Below, piece after piece: positions 42,685 to 52,196 of a stretch of DNA of 64,000 bases (positions are counted from its first letter, which is position 1; every line of letters begins with the position of its first letter). Both the position numbers and the translations under genes were made by a program. The stretch is from JBKCUA01 sp046318675 (lineage in GTDB: Bacteria; Pseudomonadota; Alphaproteobacteria; JAJTHO01), in the NCBI GenBank assembly GCA_046318675.1, contig JBKCUA010000002.1, positions 1 to 64,000 of the forward strand. Direction: 5' to 3'. The notes below the pieces were generated by a model. The model saw only the letters and a program-made list of their open reading frames with translations. It was not told the DNA's origin and did not search any database.

Positions 42685-45600
42685 ATGACCAACATAGCAA
42701 AGAATGTACGCTCTATGATCCTTCCACTAGCTTCTTGGGAAAGCCTCCAGCAGAAGATAACCTCTGGTTTAGAAGGAAAATTTCTAGAACTTTTTTTGAA
42801 TGATGTTGGCGAGGAAGAACGCCAGTATTTGTTGCCATCAGCCTTTGCGGACGATGTTGAGGCGTTGTGGCAACTGTTGGATGTTAGGCATGATCGAGAG
42901 CCATTTCTTTCGCTGCGCAATAGCGTGCAGCCGGGTCGGGCAGCACTATTGCTTCTCAATCAAGATCGCCCCTTTTTGGTTAGTTCGGTAACAGCCGCTA
43001 TTGCTAAGCAAGGGTTCAATATTGATTTTATTGCCCATCCGGTAGTTCTTGTTGTTCGGGATAATAAAAATAATATCGTTAAATTACAGAGATTTGCCGG
43101 GGTCTATCCTATTGAAAGCGGTGCTGAGATAGTCTCGGCGATGTTGATTTATCTCAAGGTGCCCCAAGACGAAGCGGGCAGGGAAACATTGATAGTGGGG
43201 GTACGGCGTGTATTAGCTGCGGTGACGGCGGCTAACACAGATTGGCCTGCTATGCAGGCTATGGTGCATCAACATATTGATGTTCTCCGTCGTCATGAAC
43301 CACCTGTGCCGTCCGAAGAACGCACTGAAACAATAGCTTTCCTAGAATGGCTTCTGGCGGATCATTTTACGCTTTTGGGGGTTCAGGCTCGGCATTACCA
43401 TGACCCTTACGGGGCAGGTTTGCGGATTATTCCCAATGGGGATGGTTTGGGCATCCTTCGTGAGCAAGAAGCGGTATTCTTTACCGATATTCAAGAAGAA
43501 TCATCCGAGACTCTCCCTATTGATATTCAGATGTTTCTTGCCAAATCGCAATTGCTCCATGTGGCAAAAGCCAAGGCTATTTCTCCTGTTCACCGTGCGG
43601 TGCCATTGGATGTAATTACTCTGAAGGTTTTTGATGATAGATCCCGATTGTCGGGAGAGTTGCGAATAGTTGGCTTGTTTACGTCCAGTGCGTATCAAGA
43701 AAGCCCTGAAGAAATTCCCTTTTTGCGTCATAAAGCGCATTATGTGCTGGAGAAGTCTGGCCTCGATCCTAATGGCCATGATGGTAAGGTATTACTACAA
43801 ATTCTTAAAACCCTGCCAAGGGATGACATTTATCAACTTGACAATGATGAGCTTTTTCGTTTGAGTATCAATGTCCTGCGTCTGCAAGAACGCCCACGGG
43901 TTGCCTTGTTTTTGCATACCGCTCCGTGGGAGCATACGGTTAGTGCTCTGGTGTATTTGCCACGGGAAAAATTTAGTCAGGATGTCTTGCGGCGTATCGA
44001 AGCATTGCTGGCTCATGCTGTTGCTGGTGTGGTGCGGGTTAGTAATGGCCAAGTAGAAGAATCAGTGCTGGCAAGACTCAATTTTGTTTTTGCGGTTAAT
44101 CCTAAAACCAAGCCTGTTATTGATTATACTGCTTTAGAACGGCGTGTGAATGAAATTGTCAATGGTTGGACAGAAAGCTTGCGTCAGGCACTTGATGCTA
44201 TTTGTCCAAATAATGTTGGTATGGCGTTGCATACTAGGTTTGGCCACGGCTTTCCGTTATCGTATCAAGAAGCCTCAACGCCTTCTGTTGCCGCCGCTGA
44301 TACCCAAATGTTGGCGATGTTGTATGCTGATGAACGTATTCATGTGCGTCTTGTATCTGTACCAGAGCGGGGGCATGGCCAATATAGTATTCGTATTTTT
44401 TCCCTCGATAATGCTTTGCCTCTTTACCGTGTGTTGCCAATATTGGAGAATATAGGCTTTCGCACTATGGGTGAGGATGCTTATGAGATTAAGGCTGCTG
44501 GTCACTTCACTAAAGCGTGGATTCATGATTTTACCGTATTTGCTTCAGTCGCGGGGTTTGTTTTAGATGATGCCATCGCAGCAGCGGTGGAAGCCACGTT
44601 TGTTGCTGTGTGGAGCGGTGATGCCGAAGACGATGCCCTCAATGGCTTGACGATGACTGCTGGTCTGCACTGGAGACAGGTGGCAACTCTTCGGGCGTTG
44701 GCTTGTTATGCTCGCCAAGCTGGGTTTGCTCATAGTGTGGCAGTTATTAGTGCGATGTTATTAGCCTATCCTGCTATTGCAGCAGACATAGCGGCGTTGT
44801 TTGATGCTCGGTTTTCTCCTGAAGCAACAATCAATCCAAATGTGGTGCGTGCTCGGCTACAAGGGCAGATGGCGACAGTACGAAGTCTAGTGGAAGATAG
44901 CGTTGTGCGTTATCTGATTGCTCTTGTTGAGGCTATCTGGCGTACTAATATGTTTCAGCATGATGCCAATGGCCAGTTGAAAAAATATTTTTCATTTAAA
45001 ATAAATAGCTCTCTTGTGCCCGACTTGCCACAGCCTTGTCCTTATGCGGAAATATTTGTTTATGCTGCATATATGGAGGGTATTCATCTGCGCGGCGGTA
45101 AGGTGGCTCGGGGTGGTATTCGGTGGTCGGATCGCCGGGAAGATTTCCGCCGGGAGGTGCTTGGTCTTATTAAAGCGCAAATGGTTAAGAACGCCGTTAT
45201 TGTCCCAGTAGGGAGCAAAGGCGGGTTTATTGTTAAAAAATCGTTGGTGGGATTGCCTAGGGAAGAACAGCAGGCGGAGGTCATCCGGTGTTATCAAACC
45301 CTGATTCGTGGGCTGTTGGATATCACCGATAATTTAAAAGATGAAAAAGTTGTGCCGCCGGCACAAGTAGTACGGCATGATGGGAATGACCCGTATTTAG
45401 TGGTTGCTGCTGATAAAGGCACGGCAACATTTTCGGATATTGCCAATGCTTTGGCTGCTGAATACGGCTTTTGGCTTGGTGATGCTTTTGCCAGTGGCGG
45501 TTCTGTCGGCTATGATCACAAGAAAATGGGTATTACCGCCCGTGGGGCTTGGGAAGCTGTTAAACGTCACTTCCGAGAACGCGGAAAAGACATTCAACAA

Positions 45601-47490
45601 ATGCCATTTACCGTCGCCGGGGTGGGCGATATGTCGGGGGATGTATTTGGTAATGGAATGTTGTTGTCCCCACAGATTCGCCTGCTGGCAGCTTTTAATC
45701 ATCGGCATATTTTTCTTGATCCAAACCCTGATATAGTCTCAAGTTTTTCTGAGCGTAAACGCCTGTTTAATCTTCCGTCTTCGCAGTGGACTGATTATAA
45801 TTCTCAGCTAATTTCCGAAGGTGGGGGTGTTTTTGATCGCAATAGTAAAACGATTTCTCTTAGCCCTGCAGCAAAGGCCATCTTGGGTACAGAGGAAAAT
45901 ACCTTATCCCCCGATGCGGTGATTCGTCTCATCTTGGGTATGGACATCGAACTATTGTGGTTTGGCGGTATTGGGACTTATGTGCGTGCCAATCATGAAA
46001 CCGATGTGGAGGTTGGTGATAAAACCAATGATTCTTTGCGTATCAGTGCTGCGGCATTGAGAGCCAAAGTTATTGGCGAAGGCGCGAACCTAGGCATGAC
46101 CCAAAAAGCAAGAATTGAGGCAGCACAGCATGGCGTACGCCTGAACACGGACGCTATTGATAATTCTGCTGGGGTCGATTGTTCGGATCATGAGGTCAAT
46201 ATTAAAATTCTCATGCAGGAAGTAACTCGGCGGCGACACCTTAAGATTGAGGAACGCAACCGGCTGCTTGAAGCCATGACTGATGAGGTTGCAGGTCTCG
46301 TTACCTACGACAATTATCTACAGACGGCAGCATTATCCCTAGCAGAAGCCAAGGGCATTCAGTTGCATGGTGCCTATGCCGGGTTGATGCGGCGGTTAGA
46401 GGCTAAAGGGAAGCTGAATCGTGCGCTGGAATGCTTGCCTGATGATGTTATTCTAGCATCCCGAACCCGTCAGAATAAACCCCTGACAAGACCGGAATTG
46501 GCGGTGTTGTTGGCCTATGCTAAAATGGATATTTTCGACGAACTTATTACCTCGAAAATTCCCGATGAGCCGCGTATGGCTAATGATTTAAAAAGGTACT
46601 TTCCCTTAAAGTTGCAGGAAAATTTTGAAGTAGAGATTTTAGCGCATCCTCTGCGCCGGGAGATTATTGCAACCCACGCGGCCAACAGTATCGTCAACCG
46701 TTGTGGTATTCATTTTGCCCACGCGTTGGAGGAGACAAGTGGTGCACCTTTGTGTGATATTGTTCGTGCCTATGCTACGGCGCGGGAGGTCTTTGGTCTC
46801 AGAGCACTGTGGGGGGCAATCGAAGAATTAGACAACAAGGTAGCTGTTTCAGTGCAGCTGGAATTGCATCAGGCAGTGAATACTCTTGTTGAACATCAAG
46901 CGTTGTGGTTTTTGGGTCAAGAAAAACAACCGTTGGATGTGACTGCTTTGGTGGCTCATTATGCCCCGTCTGTTACGGCATTGAAAAAAGCATTTCGAGA
47001 GACGCCCAGTATGCAAAGTACCGTAGCACAACAACAAGCAGAAGCATGGATAGCTGCTCATGTACCAGAAGAGTTAGCGCATCAGGTAGCACAGTTGAAA
47101 CCGTTGCGTTATGCTACCGATATTATCCGTGTGGCTGAGGCCACGAAGGCTTCATTGTCGGAGGCTGCTGCTGGGTATGTCGGTTTGGCGGAAATGCTTG
47201 CATTGCCGCAACTTGAAATGGCGGCTGCGGCTATTCCATTGAATGCTCCTTGGCAGGCGCAGGCGCGTACGGCGGTTTTGGCTGATTTATATGAAATTAT
47301 CCGTAATCTTAGTACTGGTTTGTTAAAGACTATTAAAAAAGATACTGTGGCCAAGGCTCTTGAGGGTTTTGAAGCCCATAATTCTGTCCGCTTGATTAAG
47401 TATCGAGAGACTTTGGCCTATGCGTTAGGTAGTGGTATTGATGTTGGATTTTTGACACTGGTGAACAGGGGATTGAGGGGGTTAGGATAG
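42685..47490 (+). CDS. large NAD-specific glutamate dehydrogenase
   Basis: Oxidative deamination of glutamate to 2-oxoglutarate with NAD; cytoplasmic. About 1601 residues from the ATG at 42685 (a TTG at 42604 would give 1628). It belongs to the roughly 180-kDa class of Proteobacteria and Actinobacteria: a long N-terminal regulatory half with ACT-like parts, then the catalytic core at about 770-1250. The core holds R-G-G-K-V-A-R-G-G-I-R-W-S-D-R, S-K-G-G-F-I-V-K-K and the nucleotide-binding part V-A-G-V-G-D-M-S-G-D-V-F-G-N-G-M. Neither candidate start has a strong ribosome site. Confidence 0.95.
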   Translation: MTNIAKNVRSMILPLASWESLQQKITSGLEGKFLELFLNDVGEEERQYLLPSAFADDVEALWQLLDVRHDREPFLSLRNSVQPGRAALLLLNQDRPFLVSSVTAAIAKQGFNIDFIAHPVVLVVRDNKNNIVKLQRFAGVYPIESGAEIVSAMLIYLKVPQDEAGRETLIVGVRRVLAAVTAANTDWPAMQAMVHQHIDVLRRHEPPVPSEERTETIAFLEWLLADHFTLLGVQARHYHDPYGAGLRIIPNGDGLGILREQEAVFFTDIQEESSETLPIDIQMFLAKSQLLHVAKAKAISPVHRAVPLDVITLKVFDDRSRLSGELRIVGLFTSSAYQESPEEIPFLRHKAHYVLEKSGLDPNGHDGKVLLQILKTLPRDDIYQLDNDELFRLSINVLRLQERPRVALFLHTAPWEHTVSALVYLPREKFSQDVLRRIEALLAHAVAGVVRVSNGQVEESVLARLNFVFAVNPKTKPVIDYTALERRVNEIVNGWTESLRQALDAICPNNVGMALHTRFGHGFPLSYQEASTPSVAAADTQMLAMLYADERIHVRLVSVPERGHGQYSIRIFSLDNALPLYRVLPILENIGFRTMGEDAYEIKAAGHFTKAWIHDFTVFASVAGFVLDDAIAAAVEATFVAVWSGDAEDDALNGLTMTAGLHWRQVATLRALACYARQAGFAHSVAVISAMLLAYPAIAADIAALFDARFSPEATINPNVVRARLQGQMATVRSLVEDSVVRYLIALVEAIWRTNMFQHDANGQLKKYFSFKINSSLVPDLPQPCPYAEIFVYAAYMEGIHLRGGKVARGGIRWSDRREDFRREVLGLIKAQMVKNAVIVPVGSKGGFIVKKSLVGLPREEQQAEVIRCYQTLIRGLLDITDNLKDEKVVPPAQVVRHDGNDPYLVVAADKGTATFSDIANALAAEYGFWLGDAFASGGSVGYDHKKMGITARGAWEAVKRHFRERGKDIQQMPFTVAGVGDMSGDVFGNGMLLSPQIRLLAAFNHRHIFLDPNPDIVSSFSERKRLFNLPSSQWTDYNSQLISEGGGVFDRNSKTISLSPAAKAILGTEENTLSPDAVIRLILGMDIELLWFGGIGTYVRANHETDVEVGDKTNDSLRISAAALRAKVIGEGANLGMTQKARIEAAQHGVRLNTDAIDNSAGVDCSDHEVNIKILMQEVTRRRHLKIEERNRLLEAMTDEVAGLVTYDNYLQTAALSLAEAKGIQLHGAYAGLMRRLEAKGKLNRALECLPDDVILASRTRQNKPLTRPELAVLLAYAKMDIFDELITSKIPDEPRMANDLKRYFPLKLQENFEVEILAHPLRREIIATHAANSIVNRCGIHFAHALEETSGAPLCDIVRAYATAREVFGLRALWGAIEELDNKVAVSVQLELHQAVNTLVEHQALWFLGQEKQPLDVTALVAHYAPSVTALKKAFRETPSMQSTVAQQQAEAWIAAHVPEELAHQVAQLKPLRYATDIIRVAEATKASLSEAAAGYVGLAEMLALPQLEMAAAAIPLNAPWQAQARTAVLADLYEIIRNLSTGLLKTIKKDTVAKALEGFEAHNSVRLIKYRETLAYALGSGIDVGFLTLVNRGLRGLG

Positions 47491-47513
47491 CCCGATTAAA
47501 GGAATATCCCCTC

Positions 47514-50450
47514 ATGCGCCCTTTTTTGGACTTTTGTCGTTGCATCTCTAATGCCACTATTGTTCTTTTTTTTGGATTGCTAGGTAAAATTTTAAATGCA
47601 GCGTTAGTGGTAACGCTGGCCTGTATTTTTTTTGTTGCTGGAACTCCTTTAACGGGCACGACAGTGGATCGTTTTGTTAGTTTGGCGATGGAGTTAGTGA
47701 CGGGGGAGCAAGTAAGCATACAAGATGTGCGTCTTGTTTGGGATTTGCGAGAGCAAATTATTGAAGTGCAATCGGCAAATACAGTAATAGGTACCAAAAA
47801 CAATTCTGGCGGACTGTCATGGCAGTCAATGCGCGGTATTTTGCATTATGGCCTGAATCATGATCATGGTTATGAAATTACCGATTTAACGCTGGAACAA
47901 CCAATGGTGCGTGTGGTGTTGCATTCTGAGAATAAGCGGTCTTTGTGGAGTAGAACCCATCAAGTTGAGCCATTGTTTGTTTTAGATCCAAGTAGTTGGA
48001 TTTCTAGTATTCTTGAAAAGTTACCCGTTCGAATGCTCGCGGTAAATAATGGTCAAGTATGGCTTTTTGATGACATGAGTCCAGTTCCGTTGGCGAGCCT
48101 TAAAGATATAACAGGGACGATTCAGGCCTCGGCGGTGGGTGTTAATGGTGCTGTTGTCGGTTCATTAAAAATTGGATTGATTACTGTACCATTGCAAATG
48201 ACATTAAGTGGTACCAATGTTGGTGGTATTTTTCCTCAGTTAATGCTGACCGTAACATCATCGGAACCGACGGCTGGTGTTGCTGCAGTTGTGGGGTCTG
48301 GCACCTTAACAATACTTATAGATTTTATAAAGCGTTCGGTACAAATTGATAATGCACAGCTTCGCCTTGCGGGTGGAACCCTGCGGGCATCGGTGGCTGC
48401 GGTTTGGGATAGTGCCATGCACCAGGCGGCTATTACGGGTCATATTGCGCTTGATCTGCTTGATTTTGCAAGTTTACGCCAACTTTGGCCGGAGGGTCTG
48501 GCACCAAACCCTAGGGCTTGGATTTTTGCTAATCTGGATGCGGGCAATATTCGTACACTGCATCTTCAACTAGGCCTTGGTGTCCATCAAACGGCAAACG
48601 GAATAGGACTGACCCTGCATGAGTTGAAGGGAGGGATGCGGCTTGATAATTTTATTGTCCATTACCTTGGTGATTTGCCATCGGTACAGCAAACTAGTGG
48701 CAATGCGACATTTGATGCCAATAGTTTTCATATTGTTCTAGATAGTGGTGTGTGTCAGGGAGTGCGTATTGTAGGGGGTACGGTGAGTTTTCTTGGTCTT
48801 GATGATGATGACCAAGAAGTTGTGATTGATTTGAAATTATTTGGGAGCCTTTCCGATCATCTTACTATTATTAATGCAGCCCCGCTGCACTATGCTGATG
48901 TTTTTGGCCTCTTGCCTGGTCAAACAAGTGGAAGCAGTGAGACCCATTTTTTTGCCCGCTTTCCTCCTCTGAACGATCTCCCCGTGAGTCAGCTACATAT
49001 TGATGTCAATGGGAAGTTAAAGGATGTTGGTTTTTCTGTTCCGAAAACAGCGTTGCGATTACAACAACTCAACGGCGTTCTTTTTATAACACCGCAAGGC
49101 GCAAAAATTAATGGTCATGGGTTACTGAATGGGATTGCCAATGATCTGCTTTGGGAACGAGATTTCACGGGAAAGGCAGCAATTACAGAGACTGCTATTA
49201 TAAATGCCACTAACGTGATGCCAGAGCAATTATTGTCCCTAGGAGTAGACCTTGGTCAACGTCTACGCGGTGTGGTGGGGGCGACCGTTACGTGGCAGCG
49301 TAAGACTTCTGGAAAGTCATCCGTAGTATTGCGCGCGGATATGATGCGGGCGATGGTGGAGATGCCATGGATATTTTGGGATAAGCCCATCAATGTGCCA
49401 GCCAGTCTTGAAGCAAACATCTCGATTAATGAACGGAGTACACAAATAGAATCAGTAGTGTTGGTAAGTGGTAAAGATGTGTTGCGAGGTAATGGTAAAA
49501 TGCAAAATGGCAGTGTTAATTTTTTTGAGACTACAGTCTTGAAGTTGGGTGATACACACGGCAGCGTGAATTATAGCGTCTCAAAAGCAGGCGGTTATTC
49601 GATTGTTGGAAATTTTAAAAGTCTGCGATTGCGTCCGTTGGAAATACCTGATGATAAAGGGGGATCAGACAAGAAAAAGCCACCGCTTGATATTAATATA
49701 GCCATAGATTCGCTAAAATCAAATACGGGAGCAAACGCCAAGAAAGTTACTTTGCGGTATCAACAGCGTAATGGCCAGACAATGCAGGCGAATGTGCAGG
49801 GTTTTATAATAAAAAATGACGGTGCGGTGCCATTTAGTGCCCGATTGGCAGAAAAAAAGCTCACTGTAGAAGCCAAAGACGCGGGAAGCGTTTTAGCAGC
49901 TTTTGGAATATATTCGAATATGCGTAGCGGCGATTTGACGGGCACAATTTATTTAGGTGATCCATCTGTTTATGAGTTAACAGTGAAGGACTTTGGGTTG
50001 TGGCGTGCGCCGTTACTGGGCAAAATTCTATCGGTGGCATCAATTACAGCACCTGTTGATTTATTGATGGGCAACGGTTTGCCATTTTCCATACTGACGG
50101 CTAAGGGACGGCTGAGTGATTCCATCTTATTTCTTGATGATATGAAAATGACGGGTTCGTCGTTGGGCATTTTGGCATCGGGGACTATTAATCTGCACGA
50201 TGAACAGTTGGATATCAAAGGGGCGGTTATGCCCGCTTACATTGTAACTCAAATTATCGGTGGAATCCCCTTGATAGGTGATTTTTTGACGCAAAACAAA
50301 CAGGAAGGTATAATTGCTGTACGCTATACAGCGGAGGGCGCATTGAACAATCCATCGATAAGGGTCAACCCGCTCACGGCTTTCACCCCGGGGGTGTTTC
50401 GAGGTGTTTTTGATTTGTTTGAGACTCCAAAAGCACGAGATATACCGTAA
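47514..50450 (+). CDS. YhdP-like AsmA-superfamily envelope protein (DUF3971)
   Basis: Large single-pass inner-membrane protein, 978 residues. The N-terminal helix (about 27-44) anchors a long periplasmic part built of repeated beta strands, as in the AsmA/TamB/YhdP group now linked to phospholipid transport between the membranes. W-P-E-G-L-A-P-N-P-R-A-W-I fits the DUF3971 region, and the C-terminal block L-G-I-L-A-S-G-T-I-N and I-P-L-I-G-D-F-L is the AsmA-like end. It is 23 bases after the dehydrogenase gene. The structured element at 50455 begins 4 bases after its stop. Confidence 0.88.
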   Translation: MRPFLDFCRCISNATIVLFFGLLGKILNAALVVTLACIFFVAGTPLTGTTVDRFVSLAMELVTGEQVSIQDVRLVWDLREQIIEVQSANTVIGTKNNSGGLSWQSMRGILHYGLNHDHGYEITDLTLEQPMVRVVLHSENKRSLWSRTHQVEPLFVLDPSSWISSILEKLPVRMLAVNNGQVWLFDDMSPVPLASLKDITGTIQASAVGVNGAVVGSLKIGLITVPLQMTLSGTNVGGIFPQLMLTVTSSEPTAGVAAVVGSGTLTILIDFIKRSVQIDNAQLRLAGGTLRASVAAVWDSAMHQAAITGHIALDLLDFASLRQLWPEGLAPNPRAWIFANLDAGNIRTLHLQLGLGVHQTANGIGLTLHELKGGMRLDNFIVHYLGDLPSVQQTSGNATFDANSFHIVLDSGVCQGVRIVGGTVSFLGLDDDDQEVVIDLKLFGSLSDHLTIINAAPLHYADVFGLLPGQTSGSSETHFFARFPPLNDLPVSQLHIDVNGKLKDVGFSVPKTALRLQQLNGVLFITPQGAKINGHGLLNGIANDLLWERDFTGKAAITETAIINATNVMPEQLLSLGVDLGQRLRGVVGATVTWQRKTSGKSSVVLRADMMRAMVEMPWIFWDKPINVPASLEANISINERSTQIESVVLVSGKDVLRGNGKMQNGSVNFFETTVLKLGDTHGSVNYSVSKAGGYSIVGNFKSLRLRPLEIPDDKGGSDKKKPPLDINIAIDSLKSNTGANAKKVTLRYQQRNGQTMQANVQGFIIKNDGAVPFSARLAEKKLTVEAKDAGSVLAAFGIYSNMRSGDLTGTIYLGDPSVYELTVKDFGLWRAPLLGKILSVASITAPVDLLMGNGLPFSILTAKGRLSDSILFLDDMKMTGSSLGILASGTINLHDEQLDIKGAVMPAYIVTQIIGGIPLIGDFLTQNKQEGIIAVRYTAEGALNNPSIRVNPLTAFTPGVFRGVFDLFETPKARDIP

Positions 50451-50454
50451 TTTC

Positions 50455-50681
50455 TTGGCTCTTTCCCAAAACTGGTGGGTGGAACATGCACCCCCTTCAG
50501 GCAATATTTTGCAGCTCTGGAAACTTTCAGGAGGAAACTCCGTCAATGGCGAGGCGCGGAGCACCGTGGCCATCCAGGAAAAATGTATGCTTGATCGCCA
50601 CGCGCCTCCGGCGCTCGCGACCGGGGGTGTGGCATTGGCAGGTTTTCTACCCACCCATTTTGCAGGAGAGCCAATTTTTTT
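50455..50681 (+). ncRNA. candidate structured RNA of about 227 nt with a terminal T-run
   Basis: The ends pair and enclose nested helices: TTGGCTCT/AGAGCCAA (50455-50462 with 50667-50674), CAAAA/TTTTG (50467-50471 with 50658-50662), GGTGGGT/ACCCACC (50474-50480 with 50649-50655) and CACCCCC/GGGGGTG (50489-50495 with 50623-50629). Inside are GGAG-GAAA-CTCC, a GNRA-type hairpin (50530-50541), and GAGGCGCG/CGCGCCTC (50551-50558 with 50601-50608). Seven Ts follow the closing helix, as at an intrinsic terminator, which sets the + strand. It is GC-richer than its neighbours, and no reading frame in it looks real. It could be an independent small RNA (possibly 6S-like), an elaborate terminator for the YhdP-like gene, or a mobile palindromic element. 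I could not match it to a known family. Confidence 0.5.
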
Positions 50682-51342
50682 AAGATGCCTGTGTGGCTAT
50701 CAATCGCCATGTTGGAGCGGTGCTACCAAGAGTCCGGCGGAACGACCATATATCCCTAACCTCATTGATTTTATCAGGATCGCCTTCAATGACTGTGCCT
50801 GAGGCATCGCGGAGAATCTGCTGTTGTTCGCTGACAATTTCTACTTTTAGGGTGGCAATATCACCGTCGAGTTTGGCTTCTAGTAAGTCTATTGTACGGA
50901 TATCTTCCAGCGTAAATTGAACTACTTCGCCCCGTTGCTGGCGTTCTTGAATTATTCGTTCAAACGCCGCAAACACCGAGTCATCTAGAAAGCGGCGTAA
51001 TGTTTCAGTTTTACCTTCGGCAAAAGCGGTGACGATAATACCAAAAGCTTGCCGTGCGCCAGCAAGAAAATTCTTTTCCGAAAAATCTGTTTCTTTTTTG
51101 GCAATGGCGGCTAATGCCCCGGCCAAGGATTCTGGTGCAGGGGCTGGGGGTGTGGGACGTACTTCTCGAAACTGGCCGCGATCAAGAACGACTACACCAT
51201 CATCACTACTCTGGGGAGATTGGCTCTGTCTGGGCGGTGGGCGGGTAACATCGTCATCACTGCGCTGGCCTAATACTGACCTATAACGCCAGAAAATAAA
51301 CGCTGCCACTACGGCAAAAACGATGATATCGAGAGCCAACAC
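50680..51342 (-). CDS. Tim44/TimA-like inner-membrane protein
   Basis: 220 residues. One N-terminal membrane helix (about 3-19), a disordered linker rich in Pro, Gln, Ser and Asp (about 27-75), then a Tim44 C-terminal-like fold at about 90-218 with the pattern F-L-A-G-A-R-Q-A-F-G-I-I-V-T-A-F-A-E-G. It resembles the bacterial homologues of the mitochondrial import factor found throughout Alphaproteobacteria; the bacterial function is not settled. Its stop codon overlaps the last T of the structured element on the other strand. Confidence 0.85.
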   Translation of the reverse strand: MLALDIIVFAVVAAFIFWRYRSVLGQRSDDDVTRPPPRQSQSPQSSDDGVVVLDRGQFREVRPTPPAPAPESLAGALAAIAKKETDFSEKNFLAGARQAFGIIVTAFAEGKTETLRRFLDDSVFAAFERIIQERQQRGEVVQFTLEDIRTIDLLEAKLDGDIATLKVEIVSEQQQILRDASGTVIEGDPDKINEVRDIWSFRRTLGSTAPTWRLIATQAS

Positions 51343-51402
51343 AAAAAACTCCTAACTTTTGCAGTCTAATTTCCCTGCTGGTTGATGACAAGGGTAATAA
51401 AC

Positions 51403-51422
51403 AAGGAGAACAAATTCTCCTT
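51403..51422 (-). terminator. hairpin terminator after the rhodanese gene
   Basis: AAGGAGAA pairs with TTCTCCTT around a 4-base loop, 12 bases beyond the stop of the reverse-strand rhodanese gene. On that strand it is followed by GTTTATT, a modest T-rich tail. Confidence 0.55.
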
Positions 51423-51434
51423 AATAGGAAAAAA

Positions 51435-51977
51435 TTACTTTTCCGGTAGAGCGCACACCATTTTTACCTTGGTATTCCAAGGCATCCTTGCCAGTAACAT
51501 TGCCATACCGCACCACCCAGTAACCCCGGCGTTCAATAAGCCTAGACCCATGACGCCAGCAAGGGCATGAAACAAAGGGTGTACTAAAAACCCTAGCCCG
51601 GTAAACACAGCTACCAAAGCACCCACCGTTATCTGTACCTGACGCATGAGGGGTAGCACTTTACCTTTAATGGTGGGGAGCCCGGCTGCGCTCCAAGCTG
51701 TCAGTCCGCCATTAAGATTGTATAAATCCAACCCCGGGTTTTCAAGCAATAGGGCATCACACGCCCGCCCTCCTCTTGTGCCGGCTTTACAATGCAGGAT
51801 AATTTTTTTTCCGGATGCTTGTGGTAATCGGGCTAGGGTACATTTTTTTAATGGTATATTAATACTTTGTGCTATGTGTTCTTCTTTGTATTCTGCTGTT
51901 TCTCGAACATCAATGAGGATGGCTTGCCCCGTGTCGAGCCATGTTTTTGCGGTGGTGGCATCAATGATACGAGCCAT
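51435..51977 (-). CDS. rhodanese-DUF2892 membrane sulfurtransferase
   Basis: 180 residues. An N-terminal rhodanese domain (about 1-108) has I-D-V-R-E and the active loop C63-K-A-G-T-R, with C63 as the persulfide-carrying residue. Two hydrophobic segments (about 113-130 and 136-165) form a DUF2892-type membrane part, as in YgaP. It probably moves sulfur at the inner face of the membrane. AAGGAGG sits 5 bases before the ATG on the reverse strand. It is a single-gene unit between the Tim44-like gene and a divergent pair. Confidence 0.92.
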   Translation of the reverse strand: MARIIDATTAKTWLDTGQAILIDVRETAEYKEEHIAQSINIPLKKCTLARLPQASGKKIILHCKAGTRGGRACDALLLENPGLDLYNLNGGLTAWSAAGLPTIKGKVLPLMRQVQITVGALVAVFTGLGFLVHPLFHALAGVMGLGLLNAGVTGWCGMAMLLARMPWNTKVKMVCALPEK

Positions 51978-52049
51978 AACAACCTCCTTGCTTATTCCTG
52001 ATGATACGAATGAAATGACAGGCTACAAAGAACAAAGTGGGATTTTACC

Positions 52050-52196
52050 ATGACTAAAAATTATTCTGAAATTACCAGCGATATTTCCTCCAATCTCAGG
52101 GCTTTTTGTCACAATCAGGTAGGGGTGATACTGGTTTTTCCCGGCGATGTAATTGCTTCTTTTGATGATCTTATATACTTGAAAAGTTTATCCTAA
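52050..52196 (+). CDS. possible 48-residue coupled small protein
   Basis: An ATG-started frame of 48 codons whose TAA overlaps the next gene's ATG as TAATG, the arrangement expected for translational coupling. The product is mixed in character, with a hydrophobic stretch G-V-I-L-V-F-P-G in the middle, and I recognise no family. Only a weak GGGA lies upstream. It may be a real leader peptide or small protein, or chance; the coupling is the only argument. Confidence 0.3.
   Translation: MTKNYSEITSDISSNLRAFCHNQVGVILVFPGDVIASFDDLIYLKSLS

Noticed and set aside
50530..50541. GAGGAAACTCC resembling the RNase P RNA motif GAGGAAAGTCC
   Set aside because: One base differs, the bases form a self-contained GGAG/CTCC hairpin, the 3' partner ACAGAA is missing and the whole element is too short for RNase P RNA.
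50127..50654. 175-codon reverse-strand frame over the YhdP gene end and the structured element
   Set aside because: It spans unrelated sequence types, has no ribosome site or recognisable domain, and most of it is antisense to a real gene.
50455..50681. tmRNA or SRP RNA identity for the structured element
   Set aside because: No tag-peptide frame, no tRNA-like TTCGAATCC arm, and no SRP GGTCAGG/GGAAGC core are present.
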